Below are positions 43,687 through 51,182 of a DNA stretch of 64,000 bases, in pieces (position 1 is the stretch's first letter; the number at the start of each line of letters is the position of its first letter). Below the pieces are notes generated by a model that saw only the letters and a program-made list of their open reading frames with translations, did not search any database and was not told where the DNA came from. Source of the stretch: Candidatus Binatia bacterium (GTDB taxonomy: Bacteria > Desulfobacterota_B > Binatia > UBA9968 > JAJDTQ01). The translations under genes and the position numbers were made by a program. The stretch covers positions 12,837 through 76,836 of the forward strand of contig JAJDTQ010000145.1 of the NCBI GenBank assembly GCA_022827045.1. The letters run 5' to 3'.

Positions 43687-44636
43687 CCGAGCCCCAGGAG
43701 CACCGGCTCATCGCGAAGGCGGCGCGTGACGAGGCCTTCGACCTGGCCCTGTACGTCAAGCTCCGCGACCTGGAGACCGGCGAGGTCCACAACACGCTTT
43801 CGCGGCTCGTCAACGTGGAGCAGGGACACGTCAACTTCTGGGCCGACATGGCGGGGCTCAAGGACGTATCTCTCGGCCGGCTCCAGCGGCTCAAACTGGC
43901 CTTCTTCATCCTCCTGCGGCGGTTCTTCGGCGTCGGCATGACGTTCCTCATCCTCGAAGCCATCGAGATCTACGGGATCAAGAAGTACTGGACCCTCTGG
44001 GACCAGTACAAGGACACGCCGCAGGGGCCCCGGATCAAGGCCATCCTGCGGGACGAGTTCGGACACGAAGACGAGATAGTCGCCGACCTCACCGGCAGGC
44101 GGCTCAACGCGGAACGGGTCCGCGACATCTTCCTTGGGCTCAACGACGGCCTGGTGGAGGTGCTGGGCAGCGTCAGCGGCTTCTACGCCGCGTTCGGAGA
44201 TCCTGTCTATGTCCTGGTCGCCAGCCTCACCGTGGCCGTGGCCGGCGCCATCTCCATGGCGGCCGGCGTGCTGGCCTCATCGCGGTCCCAGCTCGAGGTC
44301 CAGAGGATCGAGAACGCCAAGCGTAACTTCTTCGACCCCGACGCCGGGGCAGCCGAGGAAACGCGTCCGTTGGTGGCGGCCACCGCGGTGGCCGCGTCCT
44401 ATTTTCTGGGCGCGCTGTGCCCGATCCTGCCGGTGCTCCTGGGCGCGGCCAGTCCGCTGTGGTCGATCGTGTTGGGAGGCGCGATGGTGGCCCTTGTGAC
44501 CATGTTGCTGTCGTTCATGTCCGGCATGGAGGTGCGCAACCGGGTGCTTCAGAACCTTTTGCTGGTGTCCGTGGCGGTGGCTGTGACCTATACCCTGGGG
44601 ACGCTGGTCAAGCACTTCTGGCAGATCGCCGTGTGA
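43683..44636 (+). CDS. MbfA-like ferritin-domain/VIT1 membrane iron transporter
   Basis: 317 residues starting at GTG 43683, which overlaps the globin TGA (GTGA). The N-terminal half is a ferritin-like helical domain with carboxylate/His motifs (DEAFDLALYVKLRDLETGEVHN and DEFGHEDEIV); the C-terminal half is a CCC1/VIT1 module with five helices and the FLGLNDGLVEVLGSVSGFYAAF motif. Membrane-bound ferritin A of alphaproteobacteria has this layout and exports iron under peroxide stress. Coupling to the globin and the glutaredoxin supports a shared iron/oxidative-stress function. Confidence 0.88.
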   Translation: MTEPQEHRLIAKAARDEAFDLALYVKLRDLETGEVHNTLSRLVNVEQGHVNFWADMAGLKDVSLGRLQRLKLAFFILLRRFFGVGMTFLILEAIEIYGIKKYWTLWDQYKDTPQGPRIKAILRDEFGHEDEIVADLTGRRLNAERVRDIFLGLNDGLVEVLGSVSGFYAAFGDPVYVLVASLTVAVAGAISMAAGVLASSRSQLEVQRIENAKRNFFDPDAGAAEETRPLVAATAVAASYFLGALCPILPVLLGAASPLWSIVLGGAMVALVTMLLSFMSGMEVRNRVLQNLLLVSVAVAVTYTLGTLVKHFWQIAV

Positions 44637-44685
44637 CGGTCCGGGTTGCCGTCGTCAGGCCTCCACAGGGGATACGCGAAGCGCC

Positions 44686-46242
44686 ATGGGTAATCGAGAC
44701 ATCACAGCCGCCCAGGACTATCACGAGAGGACGAAGCACTCCCCCGTGAGCATCCGCAGCGGCCCGCACTATCTCGACTGGGACAACCAGCCGCACCCCT
44801 TCAAGGTCTACGAGAGCCTTGACTCGTTGCCGTTGGAGGAGCACTTGGGCTCGTCCGGCGTTCCCACGCTCGAGGCCATATCCCGGTCGACCCCGGAAGG
44901 CGAGCGGCAGGTCACCCGGCAGGAGCTCGGCGAGCTGCTGTTCCTCTGCGCCGGCGTCACCCGCCGCCGCCGCTATTTCGGCGGCGAAATGCTCTTTCGG
45001 GCGGCCGCGTGCACGGGCGCGTTGTACCACATCGATGTCTACGTGGTCGCCGGACCGCTGGCCGATCTGGACGCGGGCGTCTACCATTTCGCGCCCGAGC
45101 GCTTCGCCCTGACACTGCTGAGGGCGGGCGACCATCGCGGCGCGCTGGTGGAGGCCAGCGGCGGCGAGCCCGCGGTGCCCCGCGCCCCCGCTGTTCTGGT
45201 TTTCGCCTCCACGTTCTGGCGCAACAGCTGGAAGTACCGCGACCGCGCCTACCGCCACTGCTTCTGGGACGGCGGCACCATCCTGGCCAACTGCCTTGCG
45301 GCGGCCTCGGCCCGGGACATCACGGCGCGCACGGTGATGGGCTTCGCCGACGGCCCGGTGAACCATCTGTTGGGGCTGAATCCGGACAAGGAGGCGGCCA
45401 TGTGTCTGGTGCCGGTGGGCCGGACCGAGCCGGCCACGGCGCCTTCCGCCGAGGCATTGCCGCCCCTGGACTACGCCACGCGGCCGTTGTCCCGCCGGGA
45501 GGTGGACTACCCCGCCATCCGCGAGATGCACGCGGCCTCGATCCTTGAGAGCGGCGCCGAGGCCCGGCGCTGGCGCGAGAGGGAAGCGGACGAGGCCGTG
45601 ACTGCCGGGACATCCGAAGCGGACGCCGGCGCAACCCCGATGAATGAACTGGCCCTGGAAATCGAGCCCGCGGCGTCGCTTCCCGCCGCCGGCGTCGAAC
45701 AGGTGATCGTGCGCCGGGGCTCAACCCGGCGCTTCTCCCACGAGGCGATTACGCTCACGCAGTTGTCCAACGCCCTGCACTACGCCACCCGCGGCGTGGC
45801 TACGGACGTCGACACCGACGGTTCACGGCCGCTCAACCAACTCTACCTCATCGTCAACAACGTCGACGGCGCCACGCCCGGCACCTACGTCCTGGACAGC
45901 GGCCGGGGAAGCCTGCAGCTCTTGAAGGAAGGGGAGTTCCGCAGGGAAGCCGGCTTTCTCGGGTTGGGACAGGAGATTCCCCACGATGCCAGCGTCAATG
46001 TCTACTTCCTGACCGACCTCGATCCGGTGCTCCAGCGTTACGGCAACCGCGGTTACCGGCTGGCGCAGATGGAAGCCGCCATCACCGCCGGCCGCCTCTA
46101 CCTGGCGGCCTACGCCCAGGGGTTCGGCGCTTCCGGGCTGACCTTCTTCGACGACGACGTAATCGACTTCTTCTCGCCCCACGCCGCCGGCAAGAGCGTC
46201 ATGTTCCTGATCGCGCTGGGCCGGCGGCTGAAGGCGAAGTAG
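44686..46242 (+). CDS. Two-domain SagB-type nitroreductase-fold dehydrogenase
   Basis: 518 residues containing two nitroreductase-like domains (about 60-250 and 345-518). Each half has the FMN-type pattern: RRRRYFGG..FRAAACTGALYHIDVYV with NCLAAASARDI, then RRGSTRRFSHEAIT with AAITAGRLYLAAYAQGFGASGLTFFDDD. SagB/ThcOx dehydrogenases oxidise azoline rings in ribosomal peptides, but many tandem forms stand alone. No precursor peptide or YcaO cyclodehydratase gene is adjacent. A redox role with the upstream iron cassette is an alternative. Confidence 0.82.
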   Translation: MGNRDITAAQDYHERTKHSPVSIRSGPHYLDWDNQPHPFKVYESLDSLPLEEHLGSSGVPTLEAISRSTPEGERQVTRQELGELLFLCAGVTRRRRYFGGEMLFRAAACTGALYHIDVYVVAGPLADLDAGVYHFAPERFALTLLRAGDHRGALVEASGGEPAVPRAPAVLVFASTFWRNSWKYRDRAYRHCFWDGGTILANCLAAASARDITARTVMGFADGPVNHLLGLNPDKEAAMCLVPVGRTEPATAPSAEALPPLDYATRPLSRREVDYPAIREMHAASILESGAEARRWREREADEAVTAGTSEADAGATPMNELALEIEPAASLPAAGVEQVIVRRGSTRRFSHEAITLTQLSNALHYATRGVATDVDTDGSRPLNQLYLIVNNVDGATPGTYVLDSGRGSLQLLKEGEFRREAGFLGLGQEIPHDASVNVYFLTDLDPVLQRYGNRGYRLAQMEAAITAGRLYLAAYAQGFGASGLTFFDDDVIDFFSPHAAGKSVMFLIALGRRLKAK

Positions 46243-46250
46243 CGCGCCGA

Positions 46251-46342
46251 CGCCCTTCGACTTCGCTTCGCTACGCTCAGGGCGAACGGGGTTTCTGACC
46301 CAAACGTTCGCCCTGAGCGTAGCGAAGCGAAGTCGAAGGGCG
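46251..46342. repeat. 38-bp perfect inverted repeat at a convergent junction
   Basis: Arms 46251-46288 and 46305-46342 are exact reverse complements (the left begins CGCCCTTCGACTTCGCTTCG), with a 16-nt loop that itself contains GGG...CCC. It lies between the convergent SagB-like and disulfide oxidoreductase stops. Related half-units occur at 58159-58263 and 62351-62386. Confidence 0.8.
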
Positions 46343-46367
46343 CCAGACGGAGTCTTTCAACAACCTC

Positions 46368-47897
46368 CTACCGCCGGTTCCACGCCAGCCAGCGCTGGAA
46401 GATCTTCTTGACCGTGGGCGTCAGCCGGGTACGGTTGAAGGCGTCGCCGGTCTGCTTGATGGCTTCGGCCTGGGTGGGGTAGGGGTGGATGACGTTGGCG
46501 ATGGTGCCGAGGCCCACCTTCCCGGCCATGGCCAGGGTGATCTCGCTGATCATCTCGCCGGCGTGCCGGGCGACGATGGTCCCGCCGACGATCTTGTCCT
46601 TGCCCTTGGCGACGTGGATCTTGACGAAGCCGTCCTCCTCGCCGTCCGCCAGCGCCCGGTCCACTTCCTTGAGCTCCCGTGTATACGTGTCGATGGCGAC
46701 GCCCTTGCTCTCGGCGTCGCGTTCGTACATGCCCACGTGGGCGATTTCCGGATCGGTGTAGGTGGCCCAGGGCATGATCAGCGAGCTCAGCTTCTTGCTC
46801 TTGTAGAACAGGGCGTTCTGGATGATGATGCGCGCGGCAGCGTCGGCCGCGTGGGTGAACTTCCAGTCCATGCAGACGTCGCCGCCGGCGAAGATGCGCG
46901 GGTTGGTGGTCTGCAGGTAGTCGTTGACCACGACGCCGCGGAACGGGTGGAACTCGACGCCCACGCCTTCGAGGTTGAGGCCGTCGACGTTGGGCGCGCG
47001 CCCGGCTCCCACCAGGATCTCGTCCACCGCCACCGAGTCGGCGTTGCCGCCTGCCTTGTAATGGACCACCTTGCGGCCGTTCTCCGCGGCCACGCGGGTG
47101 AGGGTGCTGTTGAGCACCAGTTGGATACCCTCACGCAGGAACTGCTGCTGGACGATGTCCGCGGCGTCGGCGTCCTCGCGGTTGAGGATGTGGTCGCCGT
47201 TGTGGAACAGCACCACCTGGCAGCCCAGGCGCTGGAAGGTCTGCGCCAGCTCGCAGCCGATGGGGCCGGCGCCGATGACCGCAAGCCGTTCCGGACGCTG
47301 GGTGAGGGAGAACACGGTTTCGTTGGTGAGGTAGCCCGCTTCCTCGATCCCCTCGATGGGCGGATGCGGCGCCACCGCCCGGGCGCCGGAGGCGATGACC
47401 GCCTTCTTGAAGCGCAGGGACTGGCCGTCCACCTCGACGGTGTCGGAGCTGGTGAAGCTGGCATCGCCCAGGAATACGTCGACTCCCAGCTCGCTGAAGC
47501 GCTTCACCGAGTCGTGGTGGCTGATGTGGGAGCGGATGCGGCGCATGCGTTCCATGACCGCGGCGAAGTCCACCTGGACGTTGTCCGGGCAGCCAATGCC
47601 GAACAGCTCGGCTTCGCGGATCTCCGCCACCACTCGCGACGAGCGGATGATGCACTTGGACGGCACGCAGCCGACGTTCAGGCAGTCGCCGCCCAGGTAG
47701 TGGCGCTCGATCAGGGCCACCTTGGCGCCCAGCCCGGCGGCGCCCGCCGCGGTCACCAGCCCGGCCGTGCCGGCGCCGATCACCACCAGGTTGTAGCGGC
47801 CGGCCGGGGTGGGATTGGTCCAGTCCGCCGGATGGGTGTTTGAGCCCAGCACCTGGTTGTATTCATCCTGCGGCGACAGTTGCGGAATGTTGCGCAT
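46368..47897 (-). CDS. Pyridine-nucleotide disulfide oxidoreductase (MerA/Lpd-like, not a true mercuric reductase)
   Basis: 509 residues. FAD motif VVIGAGTAGLVTAAGAAGLG (38-57), redox-active C72/C77 in GGDCLNVGCVPSK, a NAD motif IGAGPIGCELAQTF and the C-terminal HPYPTQAE with the active-site His-Glu. It lacks both the N-terminal metal-binding domain and the C-terminal Cys pair of mercuric reductase. Together with the TVP38, DUF547 and glycosyltransferase genes next to it, it fits a recurrent cluster linked in other bacteria to arsenic or selenium handling. ATG after GGGAGAA. Confidence 0.88.
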   Translation of the reverse strand: MRNIPQLSPQDEYNQVLGSNTHPADWTNPTPAGRYNLVVIGAGTAGLVTAAGAAGLGAKVALIERHYLGGDCLNVGCVPSKCIIRSSRVVAEIREAELFGIGCPDNVQVDFAAVMERMRRIRSHISHHDSVKRFSELGVDVFLGDASFTSSDTVEVDGQSLRFKKAVIASGARAVAPHPPIEGIEEAGYLTNETVFSLTQRPERLAVIGAGPIGCELAQTFQRLGCQVVLFHNGDHILNREDADAADIVQQQFLREGIQLVLNSTLTRVAAENGRKVVHYKAGGNADSVAVDEILVGAGRAPNVDGLNLEGVGVEFHPFRGVVVNDYLQTTNPRIFAGGDVCMDWKFTHAADAAARIIIQNALFYKSKKLSSLIMPWATYTDPEIAHVGMYERDAESKGVAIDTYTRELKEVDRALADGEEDGFVKIHVAKGKDKIVGGTIVARHAGEMISEITLAMAGKVGLGTIANVIHPYPTQAEAIKQTGDAFNRTRLTPTVKKIFQRWLAWNRR

Positions 47898-47944
47898 GAG
47901 TCGGTTCTCCCGTTCCTTGTGGGCGGCAGTGCTTGCGGGCCCCG

Positions 47945-48643
47945 CTACGACGCCTTTGCCTGCCTTCTCTTGTTGACCAGCTCGATGGATTTCTTGGCGA
48001 TGAGCGGGAACAGCCCGAGCAGTACGAACGAGAGCAGCAGCGTGGGCGAGAGGATGCCCGCCAGGGAATCGATTTGGGCCAACTGGGTGCCGGCGTTGAC
48101 GAAGACGATGGTGCCGGGAAACATGCCGAGCTGGCTGACGAAGAAGAACTGCACCGTGCGGATGGGCGTGAGGCCCATGACGAGGTTGATGACGAAGAAC
48201 GGGATCGCCGGGATCAGCCGCATGGTGAAGAGGTAGAACATGCCCTCCCTGGCGATGCCGTTGTTGATGGTCTCCAGCCTGTCTCCGAACTTGCTCTGGA
48301 TGCTGTCCCGCAGCAGAAGGCGCGCCACCAGGAATGCCAGGGTGGCGCCGATGGTGCTGCAGAAGGAAACGATGATGGTGCCGGTGATGACCCCGAAGAG
48401 CGCGCCGCCCAGCAGGGTCATGATGGCGGCGCCCGGAAGCGAGAGCGCCGTCACCGCGATGTAGACGGCGGCGTAGGCCGCGATGGTGACGGCCGGGTTT
48501 TGCTGGTAGTAGGCCTGATAGGCATCGCGCTGAGCCTTGATGAACTCCAGGTTGAAGTAGCTGCCGAGGTCGAAGATGAAGAATGCGGCGATGAGGGCCG
48601 CCACCAGCACGACCACTGCTATCTTGACGATCCGTTGGTTCAT
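47945..48643 (-). CDS. TVP38/TMEM64-family membrane protein
   Basis: 232 residues from the ATG at 48643 (GAGGAGAGA upstream). Six or so hydrophobic segments and the SNARE-associated (VTT) domain with ALSLPGAAIMTLLGGALFG and FLVARLLLRDSI, then RLIPAIPFFVINLVMGLTPI. The VTT/DedA superfamily includes lipid scramblases. It lies between the disulfide oxidoreductase and the DUF547 gene on the same strand, 21 bp from the latter. Confidence 0.9.
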   Translation of the reverse strand: MNQRIVKIAVVVLVAALIAAFFIFDLGSYFNLEFIKAQRDAYQAYYQQNPAVTIAAYAAVYIAVTALSLPGAAIMTLLGGALFGVITGTIIVSFCSTIGATLAFLVARLLLRDSIQSKFGDRLETINNGIAREGMFYLFTMRLIPAIPFFVINLVMGLTPIRTVQFFFVSQLGMFPGTIVFVNAGTQLAQIDSLAGILSPTLLLSFVLLGLFPLIAKKSIELVNKRRQAKAS

Positions 48644-48663
48644 GAACGATCTCTCCTCAGGTG

Positions 48664-49509
48664 TCACCGGTCCGCGTTCAGGCTCCAGTCGTAGTGATGA
48701 TCGAGGCCGCCGCTATACTCTTCCAGGCGTTTTCGCAGCGGCGGCTCGGCGTACTTCCCGAGGTGCTCGACCACGCCCTTCGTGTTGCCGCCGAAGTCGG
48801 CCTGGAACCAGTCGTAGATGCTCGATACGCGCAGCCGCCCGTCCTCGAACGCCGCGCCCCTGGGGTGGTTGACGTATTCCCGGGCGCCGCCGTCCAGTAG
48901 CCGCTCCAGGTTCCCGACGGTAAAGGGCTCGGCTTGCAGATTGGGGCAGCCGATGCTCGCGCAGTTGACCGCGTAGTGGACCCGGTTGTCTCGCCAGATG
49001 GGTCGCAGGATGCGATGCTCGATATCGTCCAGCGAGATCTTCTCGCCTTCCACCGTCACCAGCTTGGCCTTCCACGGGCCGCCGCCGAAAAGTCCTCCGA
49101 ACAATCCGGAGGAAAGGTTGATGTCCTTGATGGACTCCACCGGGAAGTGCTCCAGCACCACCTTGACCGTCAGGGCGTTGTAGAGATTGATCCAGTAGGC
49201 TTGCTGGACGTCGCGGCCGTAGGTGGAAATCGGGAATTTCTCCAGCCCCTCGACGTAGCCGTCGAGGGCGCCCTTGTCCTCCTTGGTCACGCCGCCATAG
49301 CGAAACCGGTTCACCCCGGACGGATGCGGCGCCGCCAGGTATTTCCCGAGCAACGCCCCCCACGCCGAGTGGTCGATGGCACGGGTGTCGGCGGCATCGT
49401 GCTTCTGCCACCGCGGCCAGAGCTCGGCGGCGGGCGCCGCCAGCACCTGGCTGCCCGCGAGGCAGCATGCAAGCGCTATGGCCGGCGCAATGTTCCAGGA
49501 GTTGCGCAT
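48664..49509 (-). CDS. Exported DUF547 protein
   Basis: 281 residues from the ATG at 49509, with a signal peptide ending near VLA-AP. DUF547 blocks are AYWINLYNALTVKVVLEHFPVESIKDI, GEKISLDDIEHRILRPIW, VHYAVNCASIGCPNL and EYVNHPRGAAFEDGRLRVSSIYDWFQADF. The conserved Cys-containing NCASIGCP suggests a papain-like or transglutaminase-like fold, but the activity is unknown. It leads the operon with TVP38 and the disulfide oxidoreductase, and is divergent from the glycosyltransferase. Confidence 0.9.
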   Translation of the reverse strand: MRNSWNIAPAIALACCLAGSQVLAAPAAELWPRWQKHDAADTRAIDHSAWGALLGKYLAAPHPSGVNRFRYGGVTKEDKGALDGYVEGLEKFPISTYGRDVQQAYWINLYNALTVKVVLEHFPVESIKDINLSSGLFGGLFGGGPWKAKLVTVEGEKISLDDIEHRILRPIWRDNRVHYAVNCASIGCPNLQAEPFTVGNLERLLDGGAREYVNHPRGAAFEDGRLRVSSIYDWFQADFGGNTKGVVEHLGKYAEPPLRKRLEEYSGGLDHHYDWSLNADR

Positions 49510-49620
49510 GGAGTCGTTTTCCGGAGACGTCAGCGGCCGGGCCGTGCGGTCACGAGCGGCAGGGGCCGATTTCAAGAGCGCGATCATTTATAGTTGATTT
49601 GGTGACACAGGTAAAATTCC

Positions 49621-50379
49621 GTGAGTTCCAGATCGTTCCCTTCACGCTACGCCGGTGACGCCGCAGATGCCCCGGCCGGGCATTTTACGGAACCGCTCAA
49701 GCCCGCCCTGGCCGTCATGGGACGGGCGCCCGTGCCCGGAAGGGTTAAGACCCGATTGTGCCCACCCCTCGATCCGGAGCAGGCGGCCGGGTTCTACGAG
49801 TGCGTGATGCGGGATGTCCTGGACGAGTTGGCGCCTTCAACACGTTGGGATACTTGGGTGTCGTACGCCGAGCGCAGCCGGGACTATTTCCGGCAACTTC
49901 CCGACCGTAGCGTCGCCTTGTTGCCGCAGCGGGGCGCGTCGCTGGGCGAGCGCATGCACGCCGTGTTCGTGGACCTCTGCCATGTGGGTTACCGTCGAGT
50001 GATCCTGGTCGGCAGCGACATCGCCACCTTGAGGGCGTCTTCGGTCACGAAGGCGTGCGATTTACTGAAACAGGGCCGGAGCGACGTGATCCTCGGGCCG
50101 GCCGAGGACGGTGGATACTACCTGATCGGCCTCGGACGGCCGGAAGAACGGCTCTTCAGCGGCATCGCCTGGAGCACGGCGTCGGTGCTGGAGCAGACTT
50201 TGGCGCGAGCGCGGCAGCTGGAGCTTCGGGTCCGCATGGTGCCCGGCACCTACGACATCGACTTGGCCGAGGACATCGAACGGCTCCGCCGGGACTTGGT
50301 GGGCTCCCGTGCGCTGCGTGACGCCCGTCCCCGAACGGACGCCTGGATGCGCCGGCGGCTAGTGTCCTGTCCCACGTAA
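49621..50379 (+). CDS. TIGR04282-family glycosyltransferase, 3' end altered by MITE
   Basis: 252 residues, GTG start. A GT-A-like nucleotidyl/glycosyl transferase with MGRAPVPGRVKTRL (33-46), RRVILVGSDIATL and DVILGPAEDGGYYLIGL, as in proteins annotated for arsenosugar biosynthesis. The MITE-like element begins at 50359, inside the gene, so roughly the last six codons (LVSCPT and the TAA) come from the element. The core domain ends earlier, so activity may be intact. No ArsM or ArsS gene is present here. Confidence 0.85.
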   Translation: MSSRSFPSRYAGDAADAPAGHFTEPLKPALAVMGRAPVPGRVKTRLCPPLDPEQAAGFYECVMRDVLDELAPSTRWDTWVSYAERSRDYFRQLPDRSVALLPQRGASLGERMHAVFVDLCHVGYRRVILVGSDIATLRASSVTKACDLLKQGRSDVILGPAEDGGYYLIGLGRPEERLFSGIAWSTASVLEQTLARARQLELRVRMVPGTYDIDLAEDIERLRRDLVGSRALRDARPRTDAWMRRRLVSCPT

Positions 50380-50523
50380 TACCTTACCGAGATGCGCCGG
50401 ATTTCTTGTTGTCGGCAAGGCGCGATGACGAGCAGTGGCGTGCACCACGCGAGGAAGAGCAACGCAGCCGACGACGAGAAAGACAAGCATATCGGTAAGG
50501 TATTACGTGGGACAGGACACTAG
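50359..50523. mobile_element. 165-bp MITE-like element with 32-bp perfect terminal inverted repeats
   Basis: The ends 50359-50390 and 50492-50523 are exact 32-bp reverse complements beginning CTAGTGTCCTGTCCC. The outermost CTAG on each side may be a 4-bp target duplication (YTAR, as made by some IS5-type elements) or contain a TA duplication. The 101-bp interior continues as an imperfect palindrome with no ORF of note, so the whole unit can fold into one hairpin. It sits between the glycosyltransferase and the toxin gene. Confidence 0.8.
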
Positions 50524-50550
50524 ATTCAGCGGACGGACCGTAGGGAGGGG

Positions 50551-50868
50551 CTACCGGTTCCGCGAGCGACTTCGGCCCACCCAATCGGCGCCCCCGTACG
50601 AGACCGCCCGTATGAAGACCTCCTTGGCCCCGTCGTCGACCGTGAACGCAATGACAGCTCTTCGCCCGGCGGGAATTGCCCGCAGCCCGGGTGCGATTTC
50701 ATCTCGGACCGTTCCCTTGTGCGGTATGTGAGCCAGACTCGAAACAGCCTGCTCGATCTCCCGGAGTCTTTGGTCGGCCGCCTCGCTCCCCGCGTGCTCG
50801 ATAATCCATCGGACGATGGCCTCGAGATCCCGTTCCACCACTGGATGGAAACGGAGTTGGTAGCTCAC
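50551..50868 (-). CDS. ParE/RelE-superfamily toxin
   Basis: 105 residues, GTG start at 50868 overlapping the antitoxin stop by four bases. It has the typical beta-alpha-alpha-beta pattern: YQLRFHPVVERDLEAIVRWI, the GLRAIPAGRRAVIAFTVDD strand pair and EVFIRAVSYGGADW. Members inhibit gyrase (ParE) or cleave mRNA (RelE); which one cannot be told. The stop is 28 bp from the MITE. Confidence 0.85.
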   Translation of the reverse strand: MSYQLRFHPVVERDLEAIVRWIIEHAGSEAADQRLREIEQAVSSLAHIPHKGTVRDEIAPGLRAIPAGRRAVIAFTVDDGAKEVFIRAVSYGGADWVGRSRSRNR

Positions 50869-51134
50869 TTCTTGCGAGCCGCTTCAATCGCGGCGCGGGC
50901 GGCGGAGAAGGCCTGATCCTGATCGACGAACTCCGAACGCGGTGTACGCATGCGCGCACGGATCTCCCGTGCCAGTGCGGTGAGCGCCACTTCCCGCTCC
51001 GTTTCGTCCTGGATCATCTGTTCGAGGGCGGCCGCCACTGCGGCGCTCTGGCTGGCGAAGACCCCGTCGTTGACCTTCTGTATCAGGAAACGGTGGTGGC
51101 GGTCAGTGAAACTGAGAGTGGTCTTGACGGTCAA
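50865..51134 (-). CDS. ParD-like antitoxin
   Basis: 89 residues, TTG start at 51134 with GGAGG upstream. The N-terminal TVKTTLSFTDRHHRFLIQKV resembles a ribbon-helix-helix DNA-binding domain, followed by a charged helix ETEREVALTALAREIRARMRT that would wrap the toxin. Antitoxin first, toxin second with overlap is the standard ParDE layout, and autorepression of the operon is expected. Confidence 0.82.
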   Translation of the reverse strand: MTVKTTLSFTDRHHRFLIQKVNDGVFASQSAAVAAALEQMIQDETEREVALTALAREIRARMRTPRSEFVDQDQAFSAARAAIEAARKK

Positions 51135-51182
51135 CTCTGAACCTCCGGTATGACGAAATCATACCGGTTCGCCACGCTCGCG

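Noticed and set aside
44686..46242. Azoline-peptide (RiPP) biosynthetic cluster around the SagB-like gene
   Set aside because: No YcaO cyclodehydratase, precursor peptide or export gene lies within the surrounding kilobases.
46368..47897. True mercuric reductase
   Set aside because: No N-terminal heavy-metal domain and no C-terminal Cys pair; no merR or merT nearby.
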